NCBI RefSeq assembly: GCF_002434505.1
Contig: NZ_DJKE01000008.1
Location: 361,300-425,299 of the forward strand
Direction: 5' to 3'
Length of the DNA stretch: 64,000 nt
Source of the DNA: Brevundimonas sp. UBA6550
GTDB lineage: Bacteria > Pseudomonadota > Alphaproteobacteria > Caulobacterales > Caulobacteraceae
The notes under the pieces are model-generated. The model was given only the letters and a program-made list of their open reading frames with translations. It made no database searches and was not told where the DNA came from. Made by a program: the position numbers and the translations under genes. Positions within the stretch are counted from its first letter, which is position 1. The number at the start of each line of letters is the position of its first letter. Positions 50,094 through 62,558 of this stretch are shown here, piece by piece.

Positions 50094-52387
50094 CGCCCGA
50101 GGGAGCCCCTGGCGTCACTATCCTGCCGGCGCGGACCGACGCGGTTCCGCCGGCGCCCCAAGCTGCAAACAAAAACGAACCCCAGACGGCGCCCGCCGAT
50201 TCGGCGCCGCAGCCGAAACGCGCGCCCATTCTGCGCCAGTTCGAGCTGATCGAGGCCGTCAAGGCCTATGACCCCACCGCTGACGAAGCGCTGCTGAACC
50301 GCGCCTATGTCTATGCGATGAAGATGCACGGCTCGCAGCTGCGGGCCTCGGGCGATCCCTATTTCGCCCACCCGATCCAGGTCGCGGGCATACTGACCGA
50401 CTACAAGCTCGACACCGCCACCATCGTCACCGCCCTGCTGCATGACGTGGTGGAGGACACCTCCGCGACGCGCGACGACATCGCGGGCATGTTCGGCGAG
50501 GAGGTCGCGGTCCTGGTCGAGGGCGTGACCAAGCTGTCGCGGCTGGAGCTTCAGGCCGAGCACACGCGCCAGGCCGAGAACCTGCGCAAATTCATCCTGG
50601 CCATCAGTCGGGACGTGCGGGTGCTGTTGGTCAAGCTGGCCGACCGTCTGCACAATATGCGCACGCTCCAGTACGTGAAGCCCGAGAAGCGCGAGCGGAT
50701 CAGCCGCGAGACGCTAGAAGTCTATGCGCCGCTGGGCCGGTCCATCGGCATCCACTCGATCGCGTCCGAGCTGGAAGAACTGGCCTTCACCCATCTGAAC
50801 CCGACCGCCAAGACCGCTATCGAACGGCGGCTGGAGGCGTTGAAGCTGGAGCATGGCCGCGCCATCGAGGGCGTGGCGGGCGAGGTCGAACGGGTGTTGT
50901 CCGAGGCCGGGCTGAAGGCCAATGTCTATGGCCGGCAGAAGACCCCCTATTCGATCTGGCGCAAGCTGCAGAGGAAGTCGGTCGGCTTTTCGTCACTGTC
51001 CGACATCTACGGCTTTCGCGTCATCGTGGAGGCCGAGGACGACTGCTACCGCGCGCTGGGCGTCATCCACCGCGAATGGCCGATGGTGCCGGAACGGTTC
51101 AAGGACTTCATCTCCACGCCGAAGTCGAACAACTATCGCTCGCTGCACACCACGGTCGTCGGCCCGCGCGGCCTGCGGATCGAGATGCAGATTCGCACCG
51201 AGGAGATGGACCGCGTCGCCGAGGATGGGGTCGCCGCCCACTGGCGCTACAAGAACCAGTCCTATGGTTTCGACCGCGAGGCGATGGAGCAGGGCGGCGG
51301 TCGCGATCCGCTGCAGAACCTGCGCCACCTGGTTCAGGTGATCGAGCACGGCGAGGGCGGCGAGGACTGGGTCGAGCACGCCAAGCTGGAAATGTATCTG
51401 GACCAGGTGTTCGTCTTCACGCCGAAAGGGCAGCTTGTCACCCTGCCGCGCGGGGGGATGCCGCTGGACTTCGCCTACGCCGTCCACACCGAGGTCGGGG
51501 ACACCGCCGTCGGGGTCAAGGTCAACGGCGAGCTGAAGCCGATGCGCACCCCGCTGCAGAATGGCGACGTGGTCGAGATCATTCGCGGCTCCAAGCGCGA
51601 AGTGCCCGCCGACTGGCGCAGCCTGACCGTCACCGGCCGCGCCCGGTCCGCCATCCGTCGCCACATCCGCACGTCGGAGCGCGAGGAGTTCATCAAGCTG
51701 GGTCGGGTCGCCCTGGATCAGACCCTGGGGCGGATCGACAAGTCACTGGCCGACGTGTCGCTGAAGCCGGTGCTGGAAACCCTCGCCACGGCCAGCGAGG
51801 ACGATCTGTTCGAGGGTCTGGGGCGCGGGCGTCTGTCGCCGACCGCGACAGCCGAAATCCTGTTCCCCGCGCTGAAGGGACGGCTGAAGGCCGGGCCGGA
51901 GAAACAGCGGATCGAGGGCGACAAGGCGCGTCTGTTCGTGCGCGGCGGCGGTCTGACGCCCGGGGTGTCGGTCCATTTCGGCCAATGCTGCACCCCGGTG
52001 CCGGGCGACCGGATTGTGGGTATTCTGGAGCCGGAAGCCGGGCTGACGGTGCATACCATCGACTGCCAGACCCTGGCGGCCTTCGCCGACGACGATTCGG
52101 TCTGGCACGATCTGCAGTGGACGCCTCAGGCCGAGACGGATGCTGTGGCCGCCGCCCGCATTCGCGCCACCATCCGCAACGCGCCGGGCGTGCTGGGCCA
52201 GGTGACCACCCTGATCGGGGAGGCCGGCGGCAACATCATCAATCTGTCGATGGCGCATCGCCAGCAGGACTTCTTCGACGTGGACGTGGATGTCGAGGTC
52301 GAGGACGCCAAACACGCGACCATGATCATGGCCGCCCTGCGCGCCAATCCGTCCGTCGATTCCGTGGAACGCGCGCGGGGCGAATGA
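50090..52387 (+). CDS. rsh: Bifunctional (p)ppGpp synthetase/hydrolase (Rsh/SpoT-type), probable CTG start
   Basis: Stringent-response enzyme, 765 residues from the inferred CTG. Order: proline-rich tail; HD hydrolase domain ([30 protein letters not shown]); synthetase domain ([25 protein letters not shown]); TGS domain ([20 protein letters not shown]); and a C-terminal ACT domain ([20 protein letters not shown]). The RFKD motif in PERFKDFIS is the form linked to bifunctional enzymes, and the HD residues are intact, so both activities are expected. Starting at the first ATG (50318) would delete conserved residues [20 protein letters not shown] and following. The CTG overlaps the rpoZ stop and has a strong ribosome site. 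Confidence 0.93.
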   Translation: MTPEGAPGVTILPARTDAVPPAPQAANKNEPQTAPADSAPQPKRAPILRQFELIEAVKAYDPTADEALLNRAYVYAMKMHGSQLRASGDPYFAHPIQVAGILTDYKLDTATIVTALLHDVVEDTSATRDDIAGMFGEEVAVLVEGVTKLSRLELQAEHTRQAENLRKFILAISRDVRVLLVKLADRLHNMRTLQYVKPEKRERISRETLEVYAPLGRSIGIHSIASELEELAFTHLNPTAKTAIERRLEALKLEHGRAIEGVAGEVERVLSEAGLKANVYGRQKTPYSIWRKLQRKSVGFSSLSDIYGFRVIVEAEDDCYRALGVIHREWPMVPERFKDFISTPKSNNYRSLHTTVVGPRGLRIEMQIRTEEMDRVAEDGVAAHWRYKNQSYGFDREAMEQGGGRDPLQNLRHLVQVIEHGEGGEDWVEHAKLEMYLDQVFVFTPKGQLVTLPRGGMPLDFAYAVHTEVGDTAVGVKVNGELKPMRTPLQNGDVVEIIRGSKREVPADWRSLTVTGRARSAIRRHIRTSEREEFIKLGRVALDQTLGRIDKSLADVSLKPVLETLATASEDDLFEGLGRGRLSPTATAEILFPALKGRLKAGPEKQRIEGDKARLFVRGGGLTPGVSVHFGQCCTPVPGDRIVGILEPEAGLTVHTIDCQTLAAFADDDSVWHDLQWTPQAETDAVAAARIRATIRNAPGVLGQVTTLIGEAGGNIINLSMAHRQQDFFDVDVDVEVEDAKHATMIMAALRANPSVDSVERARGE

Positions 52388-53151
52388 CCGAGACGACCAA
52401 GCCGAACGCCGCCCAGATGGCGTCGCCGTCCTATCGCATGGCGGCGATGGATCAGGATTTCCTGATGGGTGATTCCATGCGCGGCGTCCGTTTCCTGATG
52501 GAATACGCCAAGGCCGAAGAGGCGCTGAGGGCCTGGGGCGTGCGCTCCACCATCGTCGTCTTCGGCAGCGCCCGCATCCGCGAGGGCCATCGTTGGTACG
52601 AACAGGCGCGGACCTTTGGTCGGCTGGCGTCCGAACGGGGCGGCGCGTTTCGGGGATCGGTCGGCGAACCGCGCGACAACGTCATCGCCACCGGCGGCGG
52701 GCCGGGCATTATGGAGGCGGCCAATCGCGGGGCGCTCGACGCCGGCGCGCCCTCCGTCGGCTTCAACATCACCCTGCCGCATGAGCAGGAGCCGAACGCC
52801 TATTCCACGCCCGAACTGACTTTCCTTTTCCACTATTTCGCAATGCGGAAGATGCATCTGGCCATGCGCGCCAATGCTCTGGTGGTGTTTCCGGGGGGCT
52901 TCGGCACCTTCGACGAGATGTTCGAGATCCTGACCCTGCGCCAGACGGGCAAGGCGCCGCCGGTTCCCGTCGTTCTGGTGGACAGGGCCTATTGGACCTC
53001 CGTCATCGGTTTCGACGCCCTGGTCGAGCATGGGATGATTGCGGCCTCGGATCTGGACCTGATCGGTTTCGCGGAGGATGCGGAGGATGCGGAGGGCGTC
53101 TGGGCCGAACTTCTGGCGCGCGGTCTCAGGCCGAACGAAAACATCGACTGA
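52384..53151 (+). CDS. LOG-family / TIGR00730-type protein
   Basis: 255-residue Rossmann-fold protein. It contains VFGSARI, GGGPGIMEAANRGALDAGAP and PGGFGTFDEMFEILTLRQTG, the two motifs of lysine-decarboxylase-like LOG proteins, which hydrolyse nucleoside 5'-monophosphates (cytokinin-activating type in plants, nucleosidase in some bacteria). It starts with an ATG overlapping the rsh stop (ATGA). It is not a lysine decarboxylase despite older names. A link to nucleotide signalling is possible from its position but unproven. Confidence 0.9.
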   Translation: MTETTKPNAAQMASPSYRMAAMDQDFLMGDSMRGVRFLMEYAKAEEALRAWGVRSTIVVFGSARIREGHRWYEQARTFGRLASERGGAFRGSVGEPRDNVIATGGGPGIMEAANRGALDAGAPSVGFNITLPHEQEPNAYSTPELTFLFHYFAMRKMHLAMRANALVVFPGGFGTFDEMFEILTLRQTGKAPPVPVVLVDRAYWTSVIGFDALVEHGMIAASDLDLIGFAEDAEDAEGVWAELLARGLRPNENID

Positions 53152-53201
53152 AGCGCAGCCGGAGGGTTCATCCGGGCGCGATCCGGGTCTAGAACGGCGT
53201 C

Positions 53202-53786
53202 ATGAACACCCAAGACGTCCTCAACGAGTTCCGCGACGCCGGCGCCCTGCGCGAAGGCCATTTCGTTTTGTCTTCCGGTCTGCACAGCCCGGTCTTCCTG
53301 CAGAAGAACCTGGTCTTCATGGACGGCGCGCGCTGCGAGCGGCTGTGCAAGGCCCTGGCCGAGAAGGTCGTGGCCACAGTCGGTCCGGTGGATGTCGCCA
53401 TTTCGCCCGCCGTGGGCGGCATCATTCCCGGCTATGAGACGGCCAAACACCTGAAGGTCCGGTCGATGTATGTCGAGCGCGAAGGCGGCGCCTTCAAGCT
53501 TCGTCGCGGCTTCTCGGTCGAGCCGGGCGAGAAGGTCGTCATGGTCGAGGACATCGTCACGACCGGCCTGTCGTCTCGCGAATGCATCGCGGCCATCCAG
53601 GCGGCGGGGGGCGAGGTGATCGCGGCGGCCTGTATCGTGGATCGGTCGGGCGGAAAGGCGGATGTCGGCGTGCCGCTGATCGCCCTGGCCTCGCTCGACG
53701 TGCCGGCCTATCCGGCCGACGCCCTGCCGCCAGAACTGGCCGCGCTGCCGGTGGAAGATCCCGGCAGCCGGCGTTTGTCGAAGTGA
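53202..53786 (+). CDS. pyrE: Orotate phosphoribosyltransferase PyrE
   Basis: 194-residue pyrimidine biosynthesis enzyme that joins orotate and PRPP to OMP. The PRPP-binding signature [16 protein letters not shown] is near residue 115. [20 protein letters not shown] and [17 protein letters not shown] are also typical. It is slightly shorter than E. coli PyrE and belongs to the alphaproteobacterial type. It is followed by a palindromic element and pdxJ. Confidence 0.95.
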   Translation: MNTQDVLNEFRDAGALREGHFVLSSGLHSPVFLQKNLVFMDGARCERLCKALAEKVVATVGPVDVAISPAVGGIIPGYETAKHLKVRSMYVEREGGAFKLRRGFSVEPGEKVVMVEDIVTTGLSSRECIAAIQAAGGEVIAAACIVDRSGGKADVGVPLIALASLDVPAYPADALPPELAALPVEDPGSRRLSK

Positions 53787-53796
53787 ATTCCTCTTT

Positions 53797-53922
53797 CCGC
53801 TCATCCCGGCGCAAGCCGGGACCCAGCACTTTGGGCGATGGGCGGAACCTAGAGGCGCAGGCCGTCGGCCAGCGCATGGTGGTGCAAAAGAACTGGGTCC
53901 CGGTTTCCGCCGGGATGAGCGG
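53797..53922. repeat. 126-bp element with 30-bp inverted arms (REP/MITE-like)
   Basis: The left arm 53797-53826 and right arm 53893-53922 pair at 28 of 30 positions. Each contains CTCATCCCGGCG/CCGGGACCCAG or their complements. Each arm is itself a small hairpin (CCCGGC...GCCGGG). It fills the gap between pyrE and pdxJ and ends eight bases before the pdxJ start, so it may also act as a terminator or RNA fold. Only this copy is in the window. Confidence 0.75.
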
Positions 53923-53930
53923 GAGTTGAG

Positions 53931-54668
53931 ATGACCCAGCGCGTTCGCCTCGGTATCAACATCGACCACGTCGCCACCGTGCGAAACGCGCGCGGCGGCA
54001 TTCATCCCGATCCTGCCCGCGCGGCCGAGGCGGCGCTGGCGGCCGGCGCCGACGGCATCACCGCCCATCTGCGCGAAGATCGTCGCCATATCACCGACGC
54101 CGACATCGACGTGCTGAGCGCTCTATGCGCCCGCGCGGGCAAGCCGCTGAACTTCGAGATGGCGGTGACGGAGGAGATGATGGCCATTGCCCTGCGCCAC
54201 CGGCCGTACGCCGCCTGTCTGGTGCCCGAACGCCGCGAGGAGGTGACGACAGAGGGCGGACTGGCGGTCGCCGGTCATGAGGCCCGCATCGCCCCCGTCG
54301 TGAAGACGCTGGCCGAGGCCGACATCCGGGTCTCGCTGTTCATCGAACCGGCCGAGGCCCAGGTCGAGGCCGCCGCCGCCGTCGGCGCCCAGGTGGTCGA
54401 GTTTCACACCGGCCGCTACTGTCATCTGACCGATCCCGGCGAACGCGAGGTCGAGTTCGAACGTCTGGCAGCCGCGGCCGCCCAGGCCGACATCCTGGGG
54501 CTGGAGGTTCATGCGGGGCATGGACTGGATTACGACACGGCGCCGCGAATGCTGGCCATCCCGGAAATCCGCGAACTGAACATCGGCCATTTCCTGATCG
54601 GGGAATCGATCTTCATCGGCCTGGACGCCGCCATCCGCCGGATGCGCGCGGCGATGGACGCGGCATGA
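53931..54668 (+). CDS. pdxJ: Pyridoxine 5'-phosphate synthase PdxJ
   Basis: 245-residue TIM-barrel enzyme that closes the pyridoxine ring from deoxyxylulose 5-phosphate and aminoacetone phosphate. Signatures: [47 protein letters not shown] [28 protein letters not shown] and [17 protein letters not shown] 53931 is right after the repeat. Its stop overlaps the acpS start (ATGA). Confidence 0.97.
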   Translation: MTQRVRLGINIDHVATVRNARGGIHPDPARAAEAALAAGADGITAHLREDRRHITDADIDVLSALCARAGKPLNFEMAVTEEMMAIALRHRPYAACLVPERREEVTTEGGLAVAGHEARIAPVVKTLAEADIRVSLFIEPAEAQVEAAAAVGAQVVEFHTGRYCHLTDPGEREVEFERLAAAAAQADILGLEVHAGHGLDYDTAPRMLAIPEIRELNIGHFLIGESIFIGLDAAIRRMRAAMDAA

Positions 54669-55066
54669 TCATCGGGGTCGGCGCCGATCTTTCGGACATC
54701 CGCCGCATCCAGACCTCGCTGGATCGGTTCGGAGATCGCTTCAAGAACCGCTGCTTCACCGAGTTGGAACGCACGCGCTCTGACCGCAAACCGGACCCGG
54801 CCTGGAGCTACGCCAAGCGGTTCGCCGCCAAGGAGGCCTGCGCCAAGGCCTTGGGCACGGGGATGCGGGCCGATGTCTATTGGAAAGACATGGGGGTGGT
54901 GAACCTGCGCTCCGGCCAGCCGACGATGGCGCTGACCGGACACGCGGTCGAGCATCTGGCGCGTCTGACGCCGCCCGGACACGAGGCGAAAATCCACCTG
55001 ACGCTGAGCGACGAACATCCCTATGCGCTGGCCTTCGTGGTCATCGAAGCCTTGCCGCAGTCGTAA
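54665..55066 (+). CDS. acpS: Holo-[acyl-carrier-protein] synthase AcpS
   Basis: 133-residue phosphopantetheinyl transferase that activates acyl carrier protein. Seen: [15 protein letters not shown] with the Mg-binding Asp, [19 protein letters not shown] with the second acidic residue, and [16 protein letters not shown] at the end. Size is normal for the trimeric AcpS type. It follows pdxJ with a four-base overlap, as in many proteobacteria. Confidence 0.96.
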   Translation: MIIGVGADLSDIRRIQTSLDRFGDRFKNRCFTELERTRSDRKPDPAWSYAKRFAAKEACAKALGTGMRADVYWKDMGVVNLRSGQPTMALTGHAVEHLARLTPPGHEAKIHLTLSDEHPYALAFVVIEALPQS

Positions 55067-55121
55067 TCAGGTTATAGGCGTGCGCGATGACCGCGCGGAC
55101 GCGGCGAGGATGCCTGATCGC

Positions 55122-56015
55122 ATGAGCGAAGACCAAAAGCCCGACGACGCTGAGCGCGACGCCATCCCCGAGGAACGTTTTGCGGCGTCGGAAGCCGACG
55201 CTCCGGTCAAGTCGGTTCAGGAACCGACGACGGCGAACCAGAAGGTCTATGCCAACACGCCCGGCGAGCGCGGCAAGAAGGCGTCGGCGGCCAGCGAGAC
55301 CGGCGAAATTTTCAAGACCATCGTCTTCGCCCTGCTGATCGCCATGGTGCTGCGGATATTCCTGTTCCAGCCCTTCACCATTCCGTCGGCCTCGATGGAG
55401 CCGAACCTGTACGAAGGCGACTATATCGTCGTGTCGAAATGGTCGTACGGCTTCTCGAAACACTCCATCCCGTTCAGCCCGCCGCTGTTCGACGGTCGGA
55501 TCATGGGTTCGCCGCCCAAGCGCGGCGACATCGTCGTGTTCAAACTGCCGCGCGACAACAAGACCGACTTCATCAAGCGCGTGATCGGCCTGCCCGGCGA
55601 CCGCATCCAGATGATCGCCAACAAGCTGTATATCAACGACAAGCCCGTGCAGGACGTGGTCGTCAGCCGCACCGAGATCGAGGACATCTTCGGTCCGCGC
55701 CCGGTCACCGAGGTCCGCGAGACCCTGCCCGAGGGCAAGAGCTTCATGACCCAGGACTTCGGCCCCGGAAACGATCTGGACGACACGCCCGTCTATGAGG
55801 TGCCGGCCGGCCATTACTTCATGATGGGCGACAACCGCGACAACTCGATCGACAGCCGCGTCGAACAGTCCAGCGGCGTGGGCATGGTCCCGGCCGAGAA
55901 CCTGGTCGGCAAGGCGCAGATCATTCTGTTCTCGTGGAAGCCCGGCTCCTCGCTGTGGAACCCGGTCAGCTGGTTCAACGTGCGTCTGGACCGGTTCTTC
56001 AACGTCCTTCACTGA
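55122..56015 (+). CDS. lepB: Signal peptidase I (LepB)
   Basis: 297-residue inner-membrane protease that removes signal peptides. A 60-residue charged cytoplasmic tail precedes one membrane helix (about 63-83). The catalytic Ser91 sits in TIPSASMEP and the general base Lys152 in [12 protein letters not shown]. The later box is [18 protein letters not shown] 55122 has GAGGA 11 bases upstream; ATG 55110 would add four residues. The stop overlaps the rnc start (TGATG), so the pair is coupled. Confidence 0.95.
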   Translation: MSEDQKPDDAERDAIPEERFAASEADAPVKSVQEPTTANQKVYANTPGERGKKASAASETGEIFKTIVFALLIAMVLRIFLFQPFTIPSASMEPNLYEGDYIVVSKWSYGFSKHSIPFSPPLFDGRIMGSPPKRGDIVVFKLPRDNKTDFIKRVIGLPGDRIQMIANKLYINDKPVQDVVVSRTEIEDIFGPRPVTEVRETLPEGKSFMTQDFGPGNDLDDTPVYEVPAGHYFMMGDNRDNSIDSRVEQSSGVGMVPAENLVGKAQIILFSWKPGSSLWNPVSWFNVRLDRFFNVLH

Positions 56016-56725
56016 TGGCCAATCTGCGGGCCGAGGCGGTCGTCGCGCTTGAGCGCCGGATCGGCCATGCGTTCACGGACAAGGCGCTGCTGGAGCGCGC
56101 CCTGACCCACGCCAGCGTGGGCGAGGGGGCGCCGGCGGGCGTGCATGGCCCGCGCGACAACGAGCGGCTGGAGTTCCTGGGCGACCGGGTGCTGGGACTG
56201 CTGGTGGCCGATCGGCTGTCCAGCGACTTCCCCACCGCCGACGAAGGCCAGCTGTCGTCCAGCCTGCACGCCCTGGTCGACAAGAACGCCTGCGCCCGCG
56301 TGGGCGAGGCCCTGGGCGTCGGCCCGGCGCTCAGGCTGTCGCCGGGCGAGACCAAGACCGGCGGGCGTCGCAAGGCGGGCGTCATCGCCGATGCGGTGGA
56401 AGCCCTGCTGGCGGCGGTCTATCTGGACGGCGGCCTGGACGCGGCGCGCGCCTTCTTCGAGCACGCCTGGGCCGATGAACTGTCGGCGCCGCCGTCGCGC
56501 ACCGTAACCAATCCCAAGTCGGCCCTGCAGGAGTGGGCGCAAGGGCAGGGACGACCGCTTCCAACCTATCGCGTCGCCGATCGGACGGGTTCGGATCATG
56601 CACCGACATTCACCGTCGAAGTTTCGGTGCAGGACGTGCAGCCCTTGACCGCGCAAGGGCGATCGCGTCAGGAGGCGGAGAAGGCGGCCGCAACGGCTCT
56701 CCTCAAACGTGAAGGCGTCATTTGA
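56015..56725 (+). CDS. rnc: Ribonuclease III
   Basis: 236-residue double-strand RNA endonuclease that matures rRNA and regulates mRNAs. The signature NERLEFLGD is at 49-57, the second acidic cluster is in [17 protein letters not shown], and a C-terminal dsRNA-binding domain has [20 protein letters not shown] and [19 protein letters not shown] 56015 shares one base with the lepB stop, and the gene overlaps era. Confidence 0.97.
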   Translation: MANLRAEAVVALERRIGHAFTDKALLERALTHASVGEGAPAGVHGPRDNERLEFLGDRVLGLLVADRLSSDFPTADEGQLSSSLHALVDKNACARVGEALGVGPALRLSPGETKTGGRRKAGVIADAVEALLAAVYLDGGLDAARAFFEHAWADELSAPPSRTVTNPKSALQEWAQGQGRPLPTYRVADRTGSDHAPTFTVEVSVQDVQPLTAQGRSRQEAEKAAATALLKREGVI

Positions 56726-57669
56726 CCGATATCGAAAACCAGCGCGCGGGCTTCGCCGCCATCATCGGCGCGCCGAACGCCGGCAAGTCCACGCTGGTCA
56801 ACCGGCTGACCGGGTCCAAGGTCTCCATCGTCACCCAGAAGGTGCAGACGACCCGCTTCCCCGTGCGCGGCATCGCCATGGAGGGCGACGCCCAGATCGT
56901 TCTGGTGGACACGCCTGGCATCTTCACGCCGCGCCGTCGCCTGGACCGGGCCATGGTGGCCTCGGCCTGGGGAGGGGCGGAAGACGCCGATGTGGTGGTT
57001 CACCTGATCGACGCCCAGTCGCACATCGATTCCGAAGGGCGGGAGGGCACGGCGGCCGACCGGCGCTCGGCCGAGGACACCGAGACCATCATCGCCAATC
57101 TCCAGGCCACCAAGACCAAGGTCATCCTGGCGCTGAACAAGATCGACGGGATGCGTCGCGACACCTTGTTGGCCCTGTCGCAGAAGCTGTTCGAGAGCGG
57201 CGTCTATGAAGAGGTCTATATGATCTCGGCCGCCAACGGCGACGGCGTCGAAGACCTGAAGCAGCGTCTGGCGCGCTCGATGCCCAAGGGGCCCTGGCTC
57301 TATCCCGAGGATCAGGCGGCGGACGTTCCGGTGCGGGTGCTGGCGGCCGAGATCACGCGCGAGAAGGTCTATCTGCGCGTCCATGAGGAGCTGCCCTATT
57401 CGGCGGCGGTGGAGACGACCAGTTTCGAGGACCGCGCCGACGGCTCGGCCCGCATCGAACAGACCATCTATGTCGAGCGCGAGAGCCAGCGGCCCATCGT
57501 CCTGGGCAAGGGCGGCCAGACGCTGAAATGGATCGGCCAGAAGGCGCGCGAGGAGCTGAACGAGATCCTGGGTCGCCAGGTCCATCTGTTCCTGACCGTC
57601 AAGGTCGATCCGAAATGGCAGGACAGCCGCGCCCTATACGCCCAGTTCGGTTTGGATTTCGACGTCTGA
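56722..57669 (+). CDS. era: GTPase Era
   Basis: 315-residue GTPase that binds 16S rRNA and assists 30S assembly. G1 GAPNAGKST (16-24), G2 TTRFPVRG, G3 DTPGIF, G4 NKID and the G5-like [12 protein letters not shown] are intact. The C-terminal KH domain includes [20 protein letters not shown]. It starts with TTG overlapping the rnc stop (TTGA). Full length for the family. Confidence 0.97.
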   Translation: MTDIENQRAGFAAIIGAPNAGKSTLVNRLTGSKVSIVTQKVQTTRFPVRGIAMEGDAQIVLVDTPGIFTPRRRLDRAMVASAWGGAEDADVVVHLIDAQSHIDSEGREGTAADRRSAEDTETIIANLQATKTKVILALNKIDGMRRDTLLALSQKLFESGVYEEVYMISAANGDGVEDLKQRLARSMPKGPWLYPEDQAADVPVRVLAAEITREKVYLRVHEELPYSAAVETTSFEDRADGSARIEQTIYVERESQRPIVLGKGGQTLKWIGQKAREELNEILGRQVHLFLTVKVDPKWQDSRALYAQFGLDFDV

Positions 57670-57675
57670 GTTCCC

Positions 57676-60479
<2,804 letters not shown>

Positions 60480-60609
60480 CTAGTCGGGGCGACGACGGTG
60501 ATCCATTCGACCTTGGTCGAGGCGACGCCTCCCGTCCATGATCTCGATCAAGGCGGGAACGCCGGATGCGGCCATCGGTTAGCTGGAGGCCCATTAAAAG
60601 GACCCGCCG

Positions 60610-61221
60610 ATGAAAGCCCTGATCCTGAACTGCACGCTGAAGCCGTCGCCCGAGACGTCCAGCACCGAGGCCCTGGCCCAGGTGGTGATCGACGAACTGA
60701 AGAAGGGCGGTGCGGAGACCGAACTGGTTCGCCTGGTCGATCTGAACCTCAAGCCCGGCGTGAAGACCGATCAGGGCGAGGGCGACGACTGGCCCGCGGT
60801 CCACGACAAGATCATGGCGGCGAACATCGTCGTCTTCGCCACGCCGACGTGGGTCGGCCAGATGTCCAGCGTCTGTATGCGCGCCCTGGAGCGGATGGAC
60901 GCCCTGTTCGAGGAGACGGACGACAGCGGCCGACCCGTCGCCTTCGGAAAGGTCGGCGGCATCGTCATCACCGGCAACGAGGACGGCGCCCACCACATCG
61001 TCGCCACCGTGTCCCAGGCCCTGATCGACATGGGGTTCACCATGCCGGCGCAAAACTGGACCTACTGGCACCTGGGGCCGGGACCGGGGCCGGACTATGT
61101 GGAGACGAACCAAGGCCACGACTACGCCGACCGGGTGGGCCGCAACGCCGCGCGCAACCTGCTGGCCCTGGCCAAGGTGCTGAAACCGGAAACCTATCCC
61201 GTGCCGGAAAGCGCGGACTAG
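60610..61221 (+). CDS. Flavodoxin-fold NAD(P)H-dependent oxidoreductase
   Basis: 203-residue FMN-binding protein of the flavodoxin-like/NADPH-dependent FMN reductase group. The N-terminus KALILNCTLKPSPETSSTEA is the phosphate loop. VVFATPTWVGQMSSVCMRAL and GGIVITGNEDGAHHIVATVS are the flavin-contacting strands. The start ATG 60610 has AAGGA a few bases before it. It is likely an electron-transfer or quinone/azo-type reductase in the cytoplasm; the substrate is not apparent. Confidence 0.87.
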   Translation: MKALILNCTLKPSPETSSTEALAQVVIDELKKGGAETELVRLVDLNLKPGVKTDQGEGDDWPAVHDKIMAANIVVFATPTWVGQMSSVCMRALERMDALFEETDDSGRPVAFGKVGGIVITGNEDGAHHIVATVSQALIDMGFTMPAQNWTYWHLGPGPGPDYVETNQGHDYADRVGRNAARNLLALAKVLKPETYPVPESAD

Positions 61222-61297
61222 GCGCCCGATTGCGGATTGCGGCTTGCGGCAGAGCGGTGGGGGCTTCACCCGTCTGGACCAACGAAGGGAGATCGCC

Positions 61298-61780
61298 ATG
61301 TTGACCGCCTTGATCGCCGCCCTGGCTCTGTCACAGGCCGCGACGGCCGCCCCGACCGCCGAGGCGCAAGTGGCGTCGGTGCTGGATCGCCTGAATCAGG
61401 CCTCGTCCACCGCAGACGAAGCCACCTATTTCAGCCTGTTCGCCTCCGACGCCCGCTTCGTCGGCACGGACGCCAGCGAACACTGGACGTTGGCGCAACT
61501 GCGCGCCTATGCCGAGCCCGCCTTCAAGCGCGACAGCGCCTGGTCGTTTCCAGCGACCTCTCGAACCATCACCATCGCGCCGATCGACTGTCGCTGCATC
61601 GCCTGGTTCGAGGAAAAGCTGGCCAGTCCGTCCTATGGCGAGACGCGCGGCTCGGGCGTCATGCGCCTGATCGACGACGGGTGGAAGATCGAACAATATG
61701 TGCTCAGTTTCGCGGTGCCTAACGACAAGGCCGATGCGGTCGTGGCCCTGATCAAGGGCGAGGCGGCGCCCGCGCATTGA
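61298..61780 (+). CDS. Exported NTF2-like (SnoaL/DUF4440-type) protein
   Basis: 160-residue protein with a signal peptide (LTALIAALALSQAATAAPT) and a single cone-shaped NTF2-like domain: YFSLFASDARFVGTDASEHW, TIAPIDCRCIAWFEEKLAS and GVMRLIDDGWKIEQYVLSF. Proteins of this fold bind or isomerise small molecules. AAGGGAG at 61285-61291 supports ATG 61298, which also gives the clean signal peptide. No partner gene is obvious. Confidence 0.85.
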   Translation: MLTALIAALALSQAATAAPTAEAQVASVLDRLNQASSTADEATYFSLFASDARFVGTDASEHWTLAQLRAYAEPAFKRDSAWSFPATSRTITIAPIDCRCIAWFEEKLASPSYGETRGSGVMRLIDDGWKIEQYVLSFAVPNDKADAVVALIKGEAAPAH

Positions 61781-61826
61781 AGCGGAACGTATGGCCAACT
61801 TCGCGGGGCCGCGCTAAGCCGTGGCG

Positions 61827-62558
61827 ATGGATTTCCACGAAGAAGCCTTTGTTCTGTCGGCGCGCGTCCACGGCGACACGGGCGCGGTCGTCGATCTGCT
61901 GACCGAGGGGCACGGGCGGCGTTCGGCCTATGTGGCAGGCGGGGCGTCGCGCAAGATGCGGCCCTTTCTGCAGGCCGGGGCGCGGGTTGTGGCGGACTAC
62001 CGGGCGCGCACATCGGACCATCTGGGCGCGGCGCGGCTGGAGCCGGTGGGCGAGGGGCCTAGCGCCTTGTTCGACGACGCCCTGGCCCTGACCGGCCTGG
62101 CCGCCGCGGCCGGCGTAGCGCAAGGAGCCCTGCCGGAGCGCGAGCCGCATCCCGGCGTCTTCCTGGCGTTCGAGGCCCTGATGGCGGCCTTCGCCCTGCC
62201 GGACGTGTGGCCGGCCATCTTCGTGCGGTTCGAGGCCGGGCTGCTGGAAGATCTGGGCTTTGGCCTGGACCTGTCGAAATGCGCGGCGACCGGCACGGCG
62301 GACGACCTGATCTATGTCAGTCCTCGCACCGGCCGGGCGGTCAGCCGCGAGGCCGGCGCCCCCTATGCCGACAAGATGCTGACCCTGCCGCCCTTCATGC
62401 TGGGCGCCCAGGCCGGTCTGATCGAGGGTGACGTTCGGGCCGGGTTCGACCTGACCGGCCATTTCCTGGAGCAGTTCGTCTTCCACCCGCAGAACCGGCC
62501 CCTGCCGCCCGCGCGCGTATGGATGCTGGACAAGCTGGCCGAGGCGGGCCGGCTCTAG
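61827..62558 (+). CDS. recO: DNA repair protein RecO
   Basis: 243-residue recombination mediator that loads RecA with RecR. The N-terminal OB-fold starts DFHEEAFVLSARVHGDTGAV, the helical core has HPGVFLAFEALMAAFALPDV, and the C-terminal region VWMLDKLAEAGRL is typical. The zinc-finger cysteines of some RecO proteins are reduced to a single Cys in DLSKCAATG. ATG 61827 is preferred over GTG 61821. It converges with the DipZ-like gene at a CTAG. It completes the lepB-rnc-era-recO neighbourhood, here with four genes inserted. Confidence 0.93.
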   Translation: MDFHEEAFVLSARVHGDTGAVVDLLTEGHGRRSAYVAGGASRKMRPFLQAGARVVADYRARTSDHLGAARLEPVGEGPSALFDDALALTGLAAAAGVAQGALPEREPHPGVFLAFEALMAAFALPDVWPAIFVRFEAGLLEDLGFGLDLSKCAATGTADDLIYVSPRTGRAVSREAGAPYADKMLTLPPFMLGAQAGLIEGDVRAGFDLTGHFLEQFVFHPQNRPLPPARVWMLDKLAEAGRL

